The translations under genes were made by a program, and so were the position numbers. Of a DNA stretch of 64,000 nucleotides, positions 27,036 to 35,973 are shown piece after piece. The notes beneath the pieces are model-generated. The model did no database searches. It saw only the letters and a program-made list of their open reading frames with translations, and was not told the origin of the DNA. This DNA is from Pseudodesulfovibrio sp. JC047. Its GTDB lineage: Bacteria > Desulfobacterota > Desulfovibrionia > Desulfovibrionales > Desulfovibrionaceae. The first letter of the stretch is position 1; each line of letters begins with the position of its first letter. The stretch lies in the NCBI RefSeq assembly GCF_010468615.1, contig NZ_WUEH01000003.1, positions 148,876 through 212,875 on the forward strand, written 5' to 3'.

Positions 27036-28234
27036 ACCTTTTTCACCCTCCTTCGCAGCATTTTGATAAAACCTTCAATCGGCGGAATGGGACACAGATA
27101 GTTGCACCACGGACGCCTGATGAACATGGCCGTAACGAGCACCAGACCCAACAGGAAAAACAGAAAGATGCTGCCATCCAGATCAAACAGGGTTCCAAAG
27201 ATCTCATAGCCGGACAACCCGGGATTTCTGAACAGAAGCGCAATGATGATTGCCATGAAAGCCAGACCGCGCTGCGCCCATTTGAACCCTGATTTATACG
27301 GAATGTTCTTTGCCTGCTTGGCACCTCCGACCAATCCCATGCACTCCTGAGCCGCGCCAAAGGGACAAAACCACATGCAATAGGGATTCTTGTTGTCAAT
27401 GGTGAGAACCAGAAATATCCCGGTAACCAGCAGATAATAGTATATATGCGTCTGCCATTCGGGCCAGAAACCAAGCAACAATTTATTGATATGCGAAATG
27501 GTCAACGGTTCCGTGTACCAAAACCCCAACACGATCATGCCGACAACCATACTGAACCATCTGGCCTGTTTGGTAAATTTGAAGGATCGACGATGACCGA
27601 TGAACCCGACCGCAAAAAGCACGATCAGCACGATCTCAGGCACACCAAACTGGATTCTTTCAACAGGTTCCGGCGGCACCGACAAATTTAATTGGGACTT
27701 GGCAATGGTTCTGCTGCCCTGAAGCGCGGCCTTTGCCAAGGCTCTGGAAGTATATGTCGCCCCGGCGACAGCGGCCAAATCTTCGCCAAACGAAAAGGCA
27801 TCAGTATAGCTCTTGCCAAGCAAGGTCTCCGTGAATCCGCTGGCGGCCACCCGTTTGAACCAATTAGGCGTCTCCTTGTGGTCAACCACGCCGACCCCGG
27901 TAATCGAGCCTTTCAAGTCAGTGGCAACGGCCAAGACCAGCGGCCCGCCATACCCATTGGCCGTTCCCAAGGAAACATAGCATCGAAACGTCTCCGCATC
28001 CTGACCGTCATAGGCGGCAAAGGTCACATCATCGAGTCGTTCGAACCGCGTCGCACTCGGCACGGCTTTATGCAAAGCCGGTTCGATCGCATTCGTACTT
28101 TGGGTATATCCAAATATACCGGCAGCAATAATACAGACAATTGCAGCCAGTCCAAGCCACCAATCCAGATCCCTGGTCGTGCCGGACCGAGTCTGGTCTG
28201 TCTCGTTTATTTTCTGAATATGCACAGTCTTCAC
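27005..28234 (-). CDS. NosR/RdhC-like membrane flavoprotein with 4Fe-4S domain
   Basis: 409 residues from GTG 28234 (AAGGAG with 9-nt spacing; an earlier GTG at 28255 is unsupported). One N-terminal helix, a periplasmic FMN-binding domain (about 75-180) with the flavinylation-type motif VAGATYTSRAL, then five helices and two cysteine motifs, CMWFCPFGAAQEC and CNYLCPIPP. Such proteins pass quinol electrons through covalent FMN and iron-sulfur clusters; RdhC-type homologs accompany reductive dehalogenases, NosR accompanies N2O reductase. Confidence 0.85.
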   Translation of the reverse strand: MKTVHIQKINETDQTRSGTTRDLDWWLGLAAIVCIIAAGIFGYTQSTNAIEPALHKAVPSATRFERLDDVTFAAYDGQDAETFRCYVSLGTANGYGGPLVLAVATDLKGSITGVGVVDHKETPNWFKRVAASGFTETLLGKSYTDAFSFGEDLAAVAGATYTSRALAKAALQGSRTIAKSQLNLSVPPEPVERIQFGVPEIVLIVLFAVGFIGHRRSFKFTKQARWFSMVVGMIVLGFWYTEPLTISHINKLLLGFWPEWQTHIYYYLLVTGIFLVLTIDNKNPYCMWFCPFGAAQECMGLVGGAKQAKNIPYKSGFKWAQRGLAFMAIIIALLFRNPGLSGYEIFGTLFDLDGSIFLFFLLGLVLVTAMFIRRPWCNYLCPIPPIEGFIKMLRRRVKKVWLKRTQKNA

Positions 28235-28356
28235 TGTCTCTTTCTCCTTGTACACTGTCCCTCTGGCTCACCCGCCAACGAGGATCTCGGACACCAGAAA
28301 ATATCCGGTACCGTGCAGGGGGGCACGGACACCGGACATTTGTATATATGAAGATT

Positions 28357-28653
28357 TTATGCCGTCAGTCGTTTTCGGACAGAACGCATGGTCAAAACAG
28401 CCACAACCAACATCGGCAATCCCATGAAGACCACGGTCAGCCAAGCGGCTCGCGCAACGCCTTCCTGAAAAGACGCGATGAATGTCTGTCCCATGAACAT
28501 GAACAGAAGGAAAACCACCACCACACCAATCCATTCCATCCATTTGAGACGGATCGATTTTTCCTTGAGAAACACAAACAGATATGTCGCTCCGCCACCC
28601 ATCAGAAATCCGATGAGGACGTACCAAAACCACGTCCAGCTTATCAAATGCAT
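28357..28653 (-). CDS. rdhB: reductive dehalogenase membrane anchor (RdhB-like)
   Basis: 98 residues, three hydrophobic helices (about 8-28, 38-58, 72-90), the size and topology of RdhB anchors, which tether the exported catalytic subunit to the outer face of the cytoplasmic membrane. It directly follows rdhA (21-nt gap). GGGAG lies upstream of ATG 28653. Sequence conservation in RdhB is low, so the call leans on context. Confidence 0.75.
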   Translation of the reverse strand: MHLISWTWFWYVLIGFLMGGGATYLFVFLKEKSIRLKWMEWIGVVVVFLLFMFMGQTFIASFQEGVARAAWLTVVFMGLPMLVVAVLTMRSVRKRLTA

Positions 28654-28674
28654 TTTCTTTTTCTCCCTGTTTCC

Positions 28675-30123
28675 TTATGAGCGTGATTTGTCCAAACCAA
28701 AAAGCGGAACGTCCATGGGATCGGCATCCCACGGCGACTTGGTGGGTGCTGGCTCCTGACCGTATCCAAAGATATCGTCCATATTACGGATGATGGAGTT
28801 CAGGGCCGGAGCTTTGGCAATGGACATGCGCACGAGGTCATGCATCACGGCTTCGTCAAATTTGGTAAAAGGACAGACGGTTTGGCACCGGCTGCAATCC
28901 GGGTCACCGCTCAACATGTAGGAATAACATTTCTTGGCATTCATGTACCACCCCTTGTATCCCTTGGCCTGCCACGGGACATCGCCACCCCAGAACGGCT
29001 CATCGGCCATGCTGATGGCACCAGACGGACACATCTCTCCGCATTTCTTGCAGACCTTGCAGAATTCCACGATACCGGCGTCAATCGGTTTGGTTTCGGC
29101 CAGCGGCAAATCGGTCACGGTGAGCATCACTGTCCGCAAGTCCGTCCCCCATTGCGGGCTACACAAAATACCGGCCCGACAGCCTTCGCCCATGCCTGCC
29201 ATGATACCAAAGGGCACACTGCGGCCAACGGAACTGGTTCCACCTCCAAAATGCTGATATCCCAGACCTCGCAGGAACACCTTGATTCGATTGGAGTAGA
29301 TATTTGCACGAGAATAGGCGGCCGTATTACTACAGGCCCAACTCATGCGGTCCGTGTACTGCTGCATCCACAGGGACTGGGGAATCACCGCACAGATGAC
29401 CCACAAATCCTTGTTCGGCAAAACATATTTGCCATTCGGCTTGGCATACCCCTTTTCAACATCCTCGAATTCAATGATCCCGTAGAGCAATTTCTTGGTT
29501 TTCTCATTGAGCTTGACAAACCCCATGTCCGCGGCACCGAGAATCCGGCCAGCCACCCGCAGCATCCGGGAATTCTCTTCCGGCGTGCCTTCATATTTTG
29601 GCACCCCGAAATCGTCGGGCGTATAGAACATGGTGGGATGTTCCCACTCGTTCAGGGCTTGTACATCCGGTCCGGTCCAGCCTGGGGCGAGGGAACTAAG
29701 CGCGCCCCATCCCCAACAATTAGCATCACCCAAGGCCCGATCTCGCAAGGAATAGCCCGGCGCATTTTCACGAACTTTCTTGGTGGTGGATTCAATATTG
29801 CTGGCATGGATCTTCATATATTCATTTTTGTCGTCCCACGCATCAGGATTGAACAACGTGGCCTGTCCGCCGGGAAATACTTCCATATTGTCCCAATCGA
29901 TCTGAACGGTCGGCTCATCCACTTCACGCACCCAAAATGGCAGATTGCGATCAGCATGGGGGGACGCCATCATATCGTCCAAATCCTTGAATCCAGCAGC
30001 AGAAATGCCACCAGTCGCTGCTTGCAATCCAAGTGCCCCGCCACCAACACCCAACATTTTCATGAATGTTCGACGCCCGACAGTGGAATGATAGTGTTTT
30101 TTTCTCGAAATCGACTCACGCAT
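28675..30123 (-). CDS. rdhA: corrinoid iron-sulfur reductive dehalogenase, catalytic subunit
   Basis: 482 residues. Twin-arginine signal GRRTFMK at 16-22 followed by a hydrophobic helix. The C-terminal part carries two ferredoxin-type motifs, CKVCKKCGEMCPSGAI and CYSYMLSG...CSRCQTVCPF, and the central part has the nitroreductase-like B12 fold of RdhA (FLRGLGYQHFGGG, GIMAGMGEGCRAG). It removes halogen from an organohalide as terminal electron acceptor in the periplasm. The natural substrate cannot be predicted. First gene of a minus-strand operon driven by a probable sigma-54 promoter. Confidence 0.9.
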   Translation of the reverse strand: MRESISRKKHYHSTVGRRTFMKMLGVGGGALGLQAATGGISAAGFKDLDDMMASPHADRNLPFWVREVDEPTVQIDWDNMEVFPGGQATLFNPDAWDDKNEYMKIHASNIESTTKKVRENAPGYSLRDRALGDANCWGWGALSSLAPGWTGPDVQALNEWEHPTMFYTPDDFGVPKYEGTPEENSRMLRVAGRILGAADMGFVKLNEKTKKLLYGIIEFEDVEKGYAKPNGKYVLPNKDLWVICAVIPQSLWMQQYTDRMSWACSNTAAYSRANIYSNRIKVFLRGLGYQHFGGGTSSVGRSVPFGIMAGMGEGCRAGILCSPQWGTDLRTVMLTVTDLPLAETKPIDAGIVEFCKVCKKCGEMCPSGAISMADEPFWGGDVPWQAKGYKGWYMNAKKCYSYMLSGDPDCSRCQTVCPFTKFDEAVMHDLVRMSIAKAPALNSIIRNMDDIFGYGQEPAPTKSPWDADPMDVPLFGLDKSRS

Positions 30124-30179
30124 ACAACCACCTTGTGTTTAAAGTCATACTTTGGCATCACGCCAACAGCACAACCTAC

Positions 30180-30196
30180 TGCATACTCCATGCCCC
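30180..30196 (-). promoter_or_regulatory. sigma-54 (-24/-12) promoter for rdhA
   Basis: On the minus strand GGGGCATGGAGTATGCA has GG-N10-GC with GGCAT...ATGCA, close to the consensus GGCAC-N5-TTGCA. The -12 GC is at 30182-30181, placing the transcript start about 45 nt before the rdhA ATG. The divergent gene encodes a sigma-54 activator, which supports the call. Confidence 0.65.
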
Positions 30197-30263
30197 ACAA
30201 TATATGTAGATAATTCAGATATTTAACAAAATAGACAGACACAAACAGGTTGTCCCATTTGAC

Positions 30264-30287
30264 AAATTCGTACCATGGTGCAAATTT
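30264..30287. promoter_or_regulatory. 24-bp dyad, candidate activator-binding site
   Basis: AAATT-C-G-T-ACCATGGT-G-C-A-AATTT: an imperfect palindrome centred on ACCATGGT, about 90 bp upstream of the sigma-54 promoter and 46 bp before the activator gene. The spacing is typical of enhancer sites for NtrC-type proteins. Confidence 0.55.
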
Positions 30288-30332
30288 AGTGAACTATTTA
30301 CACAGTCTATTTTTTCAAACGGTTGGAAACAA

Positions 30333-31970
30333 ATGAGCGATTACACATTTTTACGGAATCTGATTTTAAGCATCAACAGCAGTCTGGATTTTGCCCAGGC
30401 CATGCGAGCCACGTATGCTTTCCTGTCTCAACATCTTCCAATTGTCGGCATATCCCTGCATCGATTTCTACCCCAGCTCCATTCGACACAACTGGATTTT
30501 CTGACAACGAAAAATGAATTCTACGCATTGGATACGCTTGTCCCCTTATCGGACCAAAGCATGGAACGGCTGCAACAGCATGAGCAGGCCAAAGATATCT
30601 CCCATGGATGCAGCTGGAAAGAAGCATCCATGGGCAAATGCCTCAATCACGCGCTAGCGGGCTTCATCCCTCCCGGGGATCACTCATTTCTGGTGGCCAT
30701 TTTAACTGCGGGCGACCACATCGTGGGTCACCTCTGTCTGGTCGGAAAAGAAAAGAACTGTTTTACCCCCGAACATGAGGCCTTACTGGAATTAATGCGG
30801 GCACCTGTGGGGCTGGCCATGATGAATCTGCTCCAACACCGGAAGACCCATGAATTGCAAATGCGACTGGATGAACACCGACGGCAACTGGCCGGAGAGG
30901 TCAGCCTGCTGAAAGAAACGTCCATCATCGGCAAGGATGGAGGCTTACGGCACACCATGCAGATGGTTGAACAACTGACAGGCAGTGACGCGCCCGTGCT
31001 TATCATGGGAGAAACCGGCACTGGCAAGGAATTGATTGCTGACGCGGTCCAACGGGTATCAGCCCAAAGAGACGGCCCATATCTCAAGATGAACTGTGGA
31101 GCGATCCCGGAATCCCTCATCGACAGTGAATTGTTCGGCTATCAGAAGGGCGCGTTTACCGGCGCATTGACCGACAAACCCGGAAAATTCGAACAGGCAT
31201 CAGGCGGCACCCTTTTTCTCGATGAAATCGGCGAACTGTCTCCTTCATCACAAGTCCGACTCCTGCGCGTCTTGCAGGACAAGGTCGTGGAACGAGTGGG
31301 TGGCATCAGGTCCATCAGGATTGATGTCCGCATCATTGCGGCCACCAACCGTCCTCTTGAGAGCATGATGCAGGCCGGAACTTTCCGGGAAGACCTCTAT
31401 TATCGGCTGAACGTTTTCCCTCTCAGATTGCCCCCTCTCAGAGACCGTACCGAAGACATTCCCTTATTGATTCACCATTTCATTGAGGAATTCAGCAAAA
31501 AGCTCCACATATCAAAGAAGATTGAAATCGAATCGAATTCAATGAAGCATTTGTATGAATATTCATGGCCAGGCAATATTCGGGAACTCAGAAACCTGGT
31601 CGAACGCGCATTGACCGTGCACCCGTCCGGCAAGGTAAATCTTGCTCAATACCTGCCGCAGGACCCGGGCTGGTACCTCTCAGCCGAAGAAAGTCCGGGC
31701 TACCTGAAAAAAATGATCCAGGAAGAAGTGGCAGCGACCCTTGCGACCATCAAACTGCCCGAAGCGCAATCAGAAGTGCCCCAAGACATGAAAGACGAGC
31801 CTCCCCTCTCCCTTGATCGAGCCATGGCTGCGCACATCAGCACCGTGCTCCACCATTGTCGAGGCAAGGTCAGCGGACCAGGCGGCGCGGCCGAACTTCT
31901 GGAGATCAACCCCAGCACGTTGCGCAAACGGATGAAAAAACTCAATATCAATTTTGGGCATTCAGGATAG
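30333..31970 (+). CDS. sigma-54-dependent activator with GAF-type sensor domain
   Basis: 545 residues. N-terminal GAF-like domain (about 5-165), AAA+ domain with Walker A GETGTGKE (226-233), the sigma-54 contact loop GAFTGA (273-278), Walker B GGTLFLDEIG and arginine-finger region, and a C-terminal Fis helix-turn-helix (GGAAELLEINPSTLRKRMKK). Divergent from rdhA, whose upstream region has a -24/-12 promoter and a dyad, so it very probably activates the dehalogenase operon in response to an organohalide or redox ligand sensed by the GAF domain. Confidence 0.9.
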   Translation: MSDYTFLRNLILSINSSLDFAQAMRATYAFLSQHLPIVGISLHRFLPQLHSTQLDFLTTKNEFYALDTLVPLSDQSMERLQQHEQAKDISHGCSWKEASMGKCLNHALAGFIPPGDHSFLVAILTAGDHIVGHLCLVGKEKNCFTPEHEALLELMRAPVGLAMMNLLQHRKTHELQMRLDEHRRQLAGEVSLLKETSIIGKDGGLRHTMQMVEQLTGSDAPVLIMGETGTGKELIADAVQRVSAQRDGPYLKMNCGAIPESLIDSELFGYQKGAFTGALTDKPGKFEQASGGTLFLDEIGELSPSSQVRLLRVLQDKVVERVGGIRSIRIDVRIIAATNRPLESMMQAGTFREDLYYRLNVFPLRLPPLRDRTEDIPLLIHHFIEEFSKKLHISKKIEIESNSMKHLYEYSWPGNIRELRNLVERALTVHPSGKVNLAQYLPQDPGWYLSAEESPGYLKKMIQEEVAATLATIKLPEAQSEVPQDMKDEPPLSLDRAMAAHISTVLHHCRGKVSGPGGAAELLEINPSTLRKRMKKLNINFGHSG

Positions 31971-32016
31971 AATTCGTCATAAGGGAATGAAGGCATCCGT
32001 GCATTTCAACGGCCAA

Positions 32017-32637
32017 TCATTCCCCTTTTTCAGGTCGATACGGTTCTTCGCGAACACCATGGGAGACAACCAGTTTAAGCATGTAAATCGGTGCAAACCA
32101 ATCCATTCCAACCGGTGGGGCACAGATCTCCGGCCCAATCATGATTGAGAACACAATAATCAAAAATGACACAGGTCGCCGCAAATACAGTGGCAGCCGG
32201 TGTATGAAAAGGATGGAAAGCATCATGCAACCATACCAAAAAGTCGCGTACCACCAGGTCACAGCAAAGCACAAAGGCACAATGAAAATCTGAAAATGAA
32301 TAAATGGGAAAAGCACGCGGCTTCCAACCAGCTTTTCCAACCACGAACGCGCCACGCGTTCCTCGGTGTGCAAAAACCGTTTCATGGACCCAAGCGCATT
32401 GGTCACCACCCCACCAACCATGTCCAAAGCCAGGACACTGGCCACCACAAGTTGTGTCAGGCTCCAATCCAAATCCCGCCAAACCAGAAAATACAACAGG
32501 ACAGGAGCGAGCACGATCACGTAATTCGCGAGCACATTCTCGGCTTTGGTCGCACCATACCCTGTCGTGAACGAAAACGTTCCGGGACATTCCCAGTCAA
32601 TATGCGCCTTTTTGATGATGAATTTGTCCTGTGACAT
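32017..32637 (-). CDS. polytopic membrane protein of unknown function
   Basis: 206 residues with about six hydrophobic helices (starting about 38-56, 62-82, 110-130, 133-150, 153-170). No family recognised. AAGGAG stands 6 nt before ATG 32637. It diverges from a TetR gene, and the shared intergenic region has two opposed promoters inside a split inverted repeat, so it is very likely the regulated target. Confidence 0.75.
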   Translation of the reverse strand: MSQDKFIIKKAHIDWECPGTFSFTTGYGATKAENVLANYVIVLAPVLLYFLVWRDLDWSLTQLVVASVLALDMVGGVVTNALGSMKRFLHTEERVARSWLEKLVGSRVLFPFIHFQIFIVPLCFAVTWWYATFWYGCMMLSILFIHRLPLYLRRPVSFLIIVFSIMIGPEICAPPVGMDWFAPIYMLKLVVSHGVREEPYRPEKGE

Positions 32638-32712
32638 ACGATACTCCTTCGGATTTTCCTGCCCCTGAACCGATCACCCCTGCCTTCAAGCTCGTCACTG
32701 TGCGTATAGTCT

Positions 32713-32787
32713 TTTTTCGACCGTATGGACTAAATACGAAATCTTGACTCTGTTCGTCAAGGAATTATAGTCCAGATGGTCGAAAAA
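32713..32787. promoter_or_regulatory. split inverted repeat with divergent promoters (TetR operator)
   Basis: TTTTTCGACC-GTA-TGGACTA (32713-32732) is mirrored by TAGTCCA-GAT-GGTCGAAAAA (32768-32787). Between the arms lies TTGACT (32744-32749), and TATAGT (32766-32771) overlaps the right arm 16 bp later, a promoter for the TetR gene. On the minus strand TTGACG (32760-32755) precedes TATTTA, overlapping the left arm. Each arm therefore covers a -10 region. Confidence 0.65.
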
Positions 32788-32799
32788 AAAGGAGACGCA

Positions 32800-33345
32800 A
32801 TGCCCAAAATAATAGATCACGAACGCTATCGAAAGGAACTCGCGGCACAAGCCACCAAAATTTTTCAACAACATGGCTATGCAGGGATGGGAATGCGCCA
32901 AATTGCCAAAGAACTCGGCATCTCGAAAAGTGCGCTCTACCACTATTTCCCGAGTAAGGAGGCCCTGTTCACAGCATGTTCAAAGGCGGTCACATCCTTT
33001 GAAGCTGACGAATTCGATGCAGCATCCATCGCCGCCATGAACCGACCTGAACGAGCCAGGGCCTTGATCGATTTTTTCATGCGACTCGAAAAGGATTTCA
33101 AAGGCGAACTCACGGTTCTGCTGGACTATCTCAGGCCGCTCTCACCATCCCTGATCGCCAAAGACGAAAACATGCGTCATTCGAACCAACAATACACAAC
33201 CATGATCACGGCCTTTGTCGGACCTGACAAGGCCCAATTCGTGCTATGCCTGATGTACGGTCTGCTCCTCCAGCGACTCTTTGACGGGGGGACAAGCGAT
33301 CTTCAGGACTTCGAGGAAAAATTGATCGCTATCATGGACCACTAA
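32800..33345 (+). CDS. TetR-family regulator
   Basis: 181 residues from ATG 32800 (GGAG within AAGGAG, 5-6 nt spacing; an ATG at 32776 lies inside the operator). Helix-turn-helix GMRQIAKELGISKSALYHYF at about 27-46. Remaining residues are the ligand domain. Likely represses itself and the divergent membrane-protein gene through the split repeat at 32713-32787. It precedes the ferrosome-like cluster but is separated from it by 420 bp with its own Fur-type sites. Confidence 0.85.
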   Translation: MPKIIDHERYRKELAAQATKIFQQHGYAGMGMRQIAKELGISKSALYHYFPSKEALFTACSKAVTSFEADEFDAASIAAMNRPERARALIDFFMRLEKDFKGELTVLLDYLRPLSPSLIAKDENMRHSNQQYTTMITAFVGPDKAQFVLCLMYGLLLQRLFDGGTSDLQDFEEKLIAIMDH

Positions 33346-33509
33346 TCACCGCCGCCCCCTTTCCCGCCCCATTGATCACCGCAAAAGCCAGATATCCTTA
33401 ACGATATCTGCCATCGCTTTCCCTTTCAAAAAGACAGAAATCATCCGTCTTTTCCATGCATTTTTACCGCAATATTTCCGTTCGAATCAAAAAAACGACA
33501 TTTTTGCGT

Positions 33510-33534
33510 GACAATGAATTCGATTTTCATTATC
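33510..33534. promoter_or_regulatory. Fur box-like 25-bp palindrome, copy 1
   Basis: GACAATGAA-TTCGATT-TTCATTATC. Same 25-bp layout as the sites at 33676 and 42712. CATTAT at its right end can serve as a -10 element, with TTGCGT 19 bp upstream, so Fur binding would occlude the promoter. Confidence 0.7.
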
Positions 33535-33675
33535 AACTCTTTGCTTGCATATGCACGATCACCTGTTCAATGACACACAGAACAGCCAGTCGTCGCATAA
33601 TGGGCAAAATGACCAGCTGGACACAGGAAAAACCGCACATGACATGCGCGGTCAAAAAAAACAGCAGTCACTCGT

Positions 33676-33700
33676 GACAATGAAAAAGACTTTCATTCTC
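33676..33700. promoter_or_regulatory. Fur box-like 25-bp palindrome, copy 2
   Basis: GACAATGAA-AAAGACT-TTCATTCTC, 89 bp before the first ATPase start. Between copies 1 and 2 a hairpin ACCGCACATG/CATGCGCGGT (33632-33652) is seen. No gene is convincing in 33346-33764. Confidence 0.7.
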
Positions 33701-33764
33701 GAATACTGTTGTCCATTCAGGACAAATTCACACTCCAGAATTGAGCACTATCGTGAAACAGACC

Positions 33765-35969
33765 ATGACCATCCGCCACTCAATTCCCGGACGAATTCGC
33801 GTTCGCATTCGGGACCTGTATAAAAACGAAAAACTCGCGTTTTCGTTTGACACTCAACTTGGCACACTCAATTTCGTTAAAAATGTCCGGGTCAACCTCC
33901 GCTGCGGCAGCTTGGCGGTTCGCTTCACGCCGACCTCGGGCGATACCGATGCGATACTCGCCAAGATCACCGACATCCTGCATATCGAAAACACACCCGA
34001 GGCGCGGGGTATCCACCCGCCCGCCTGTGCGTCTTCCCTGTGCGAATGCACGGCCTGTGCAACCACTGAAGCAGGATGCAATCCCGTCAAATCAGCCCTG
34101 CACCGTTTCATTGCGGTCAGTTCCGTCATGGGCGTGGTCTTCACCAGAACCACCATCCTTGGTCTGACCGTCGCCGAGACCGCACTCAGCCCATTGGGAC
34201 TGGTGGCCCTCGGCCTGTCCTTCCCACTCTTCAAACAGGCCTATCACCAACTCAAACAGAAACGTTTTACCCTTGAAGCGTTCCTCGGAGCGAGCTGCGT
34301 GGCTGCCGTGGCTGCTGGTGAAGCACTCACCGCATTCGAGGTTCTGTGGATCAATTCCGGGGCCGATCTGGTCAAGGCATGGATCACCGAACGCTCCCGC
34401 AAATCCATCAGCGACATCTTGGAAGTCTCCTCCCATCACACCTTTGTCCTCATCAATGGCGTCGAAGTGGAAAAAGACGTCGAAGCCTTGCGCGCAGGTG
34501 ACATCGTGGTGTTGCACACCAGCGAAAAAGTCTGCGTGGATGGCGAAATCGTGGATGGCGAAGCGCTCATGGACGAGGCCCCCATTTCCGGCCGGTCGGA
34601 CTTCATCCCCAAAACAGTCGGGGACACGGTACTGGCCGGAACCTTCGTCCGTCAGGGCGTGATCTACGTCAAGGCCCATGAAGTGGGTGATCGCACCTAT
34701 CTTTCCCGCGTCCTGAAAATGGTCGAGGATTCACTGGAAAACCGCGCCCCCATCGAAGGGGTGGCCGACAGGTTGGCCGCCAATCTCATCAAGGTCGGTT
34801 TCGTCACCACTGCCGGGACATGGTTGCTGACCGGCAGCCTGTACCGCGCCTTCACCGTCCTGCTCGTCATGGCCTGTCCCTGCGCCACGGTGCTGGCCGC
34901 GTCAACCGCTGTTTCCGCAGCTATCAGCGCAGCGGCCAAACGCAACATCCTCATCAAGGGTGGCCGCTATCTTGAAGAAGTCGGCAAAACCGATACTGTC
35001 TGCTTTGACAAGACCGGCACACTGACCACCAACGCCCCCATGCTCGCCCGCATCGTCTCAATGAACGGGACCAACGAGGACGTATTGCTGCAAATGGCGG
35101 TCTCCGTAGAGATGCACAATCACCACCCATTGGCCCAGGCCATCAAAAACGAAGCGGAGGAACGGTCCATCGTTCCAAAAGAGCATACGGTCTGCGAATA
35201 TGTCCTTGGCATGGGAATGCGAGCCGAAGTGTCCAACCGTGAAATTCTTGTCGGCAATCGAAAACTGCTTGAAAAACACGAAGTCCCGGATATCAAAAAA
35301 GCCGAGACCACAGCGGCTCCCCTCCGCCAACAGGGACGCACCGTCCTCTTTGTTGTGGATGACAAGAAAATTCTCGGCCTGCTCGCCTTTGACACCATGA
35401 TTCGACCCGAAAGTGGCGAAGTCGTAAAACGGCTCCGACGCGGCGGTGCGGACGCCATCGTGTTGATCACTGGCGACGAGCCGAACACGGCCAACGAATT
35501 ATCCAGACGGCTCGACATCACCGAGGTCCACGCCTCGGTCATGCCTGAGGAAAAGGCCACGATTGTCGAGACCATGCAAAAACAGGGAGCGGCCGTTCTC
35601 ATGGTCGGCGACGGAGTCAATGACGCTCTTGCCATCACCCACGCCGACGTGGGGGTCGCCATGGGCGCGGGCGGCAGTGAAGTCGCCATCGAAGCGGCGG
35701 ACATCGCCCTGGTCAACGACGATCTTGGCGGGCTGGTGTATGTCCAGTCCCTGAGTCAGCAAACGCTGAAAGTCGTCCATCAGAACTTCTGGATCGCAAC
35801 GGGATCAAATCTCATCGGCGTTGTTTTCGGGGCCATGGGGATGCTCACGCCCATCATGGCCGGCATGATCCACATCACCCACTCGCTTGGCATCTTGGCA
35901 AACTCGGCACGACTGCTGCGCTACGAGCCTCTGCCACTGGAAACCACCGCGCCAATACAGGAGCAATAA
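33765..35969 (+). CDS. P1B-type heavy-metal ATPase with HMA-like N-terminus and altered TGE motif
   Basis: 734 residues from ATG 33765; GTG 33753 or TTG 33741 are possible and no start has a strong ribosome site. N-terminal HSIPGRIRVRI (5-15) is an HMA2-type motif, followed by a cysteine-rich stretch (Cys 88, 93, 95, 98, 105). Membrane-site motif CPC (371-373), phosphorylation site DKTGT (415-419), HP in NHHPLAQAI and GDGVND are present. The actuator-domain TGES is replaced by SGRS (275-278), losing the glutamate that drives dephosphorylation. First gene of the ferrosome-like cluster. Confidence 0.88.
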   Translation: MTIRHSIPGRIRVRIRDLYKNEKLAFSFDTQLGTLNFVKNVRVNLRCGSLAVRFTPTSGDTDAILAKITDILHIENTPEARGIHPPACASSLCECTACATTEAGCNPVKSALHRFIAVSSVMGVVFTRTTILGLTVAETALSPLGLVALGLSFPLFKQAYHQLKQKRFTLEAFLGASCVAAVAAGEALTAFEVLWINSGADLVKAWITERSRKSISDILEVSSHHTFVLINGVEVEKDVEALRAGDIVVLHTSEKVCVDGEIVDGEALMDEAPISGRSDFIPKTVGDTVLAGTFVRQGVIYVKAHEVGDRTYLSRVLKMVEDSLENRAPIEGVADRLAANLIKVGFVTTAGTWLLTGSLYRAFTVLLVMACPCATVLAASTAVSAAISAAAKRNILIKGGRYLEEVGKTDTVCFDKTGTLTTNAPMLARIVSMNGTNEDVLLQMAVSVEMHNHHPLAQAIKNEAEERSIVPKEHTVCEYVLGMGMRAEVSNREILVGNRKLLEKHEVPDIKKAETTAAPLRQQGRTVLFVVDDKKILGLLAFDTMIRPESGEVVKRLRRGGADAIVLITGDEPNTANELSRRLDITEVHASVMPEEKATIVETMQKQGAAVLMVGDGVNDALAITHADVGVAMGAGGSEVAIEAADIALVNDDLGGLVYVQSLSQQTLKVVHQNFWIATGSNLIGVVFGAMGMLTPIMAGMIHITHSLGILANSARLLRYEPLPLETTAPIQEQ

Positions 35970-35973
35970 GACC

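Noticed and set aside
33545..33823. 92-codon frame between the Fur boxes beginning MHMHDHLFND
   Set aside because: Overlaps the ATPase start, crosses a Fur-box-like site and a hairpin, and its composition looks random; no supported gene in 33346-33764.
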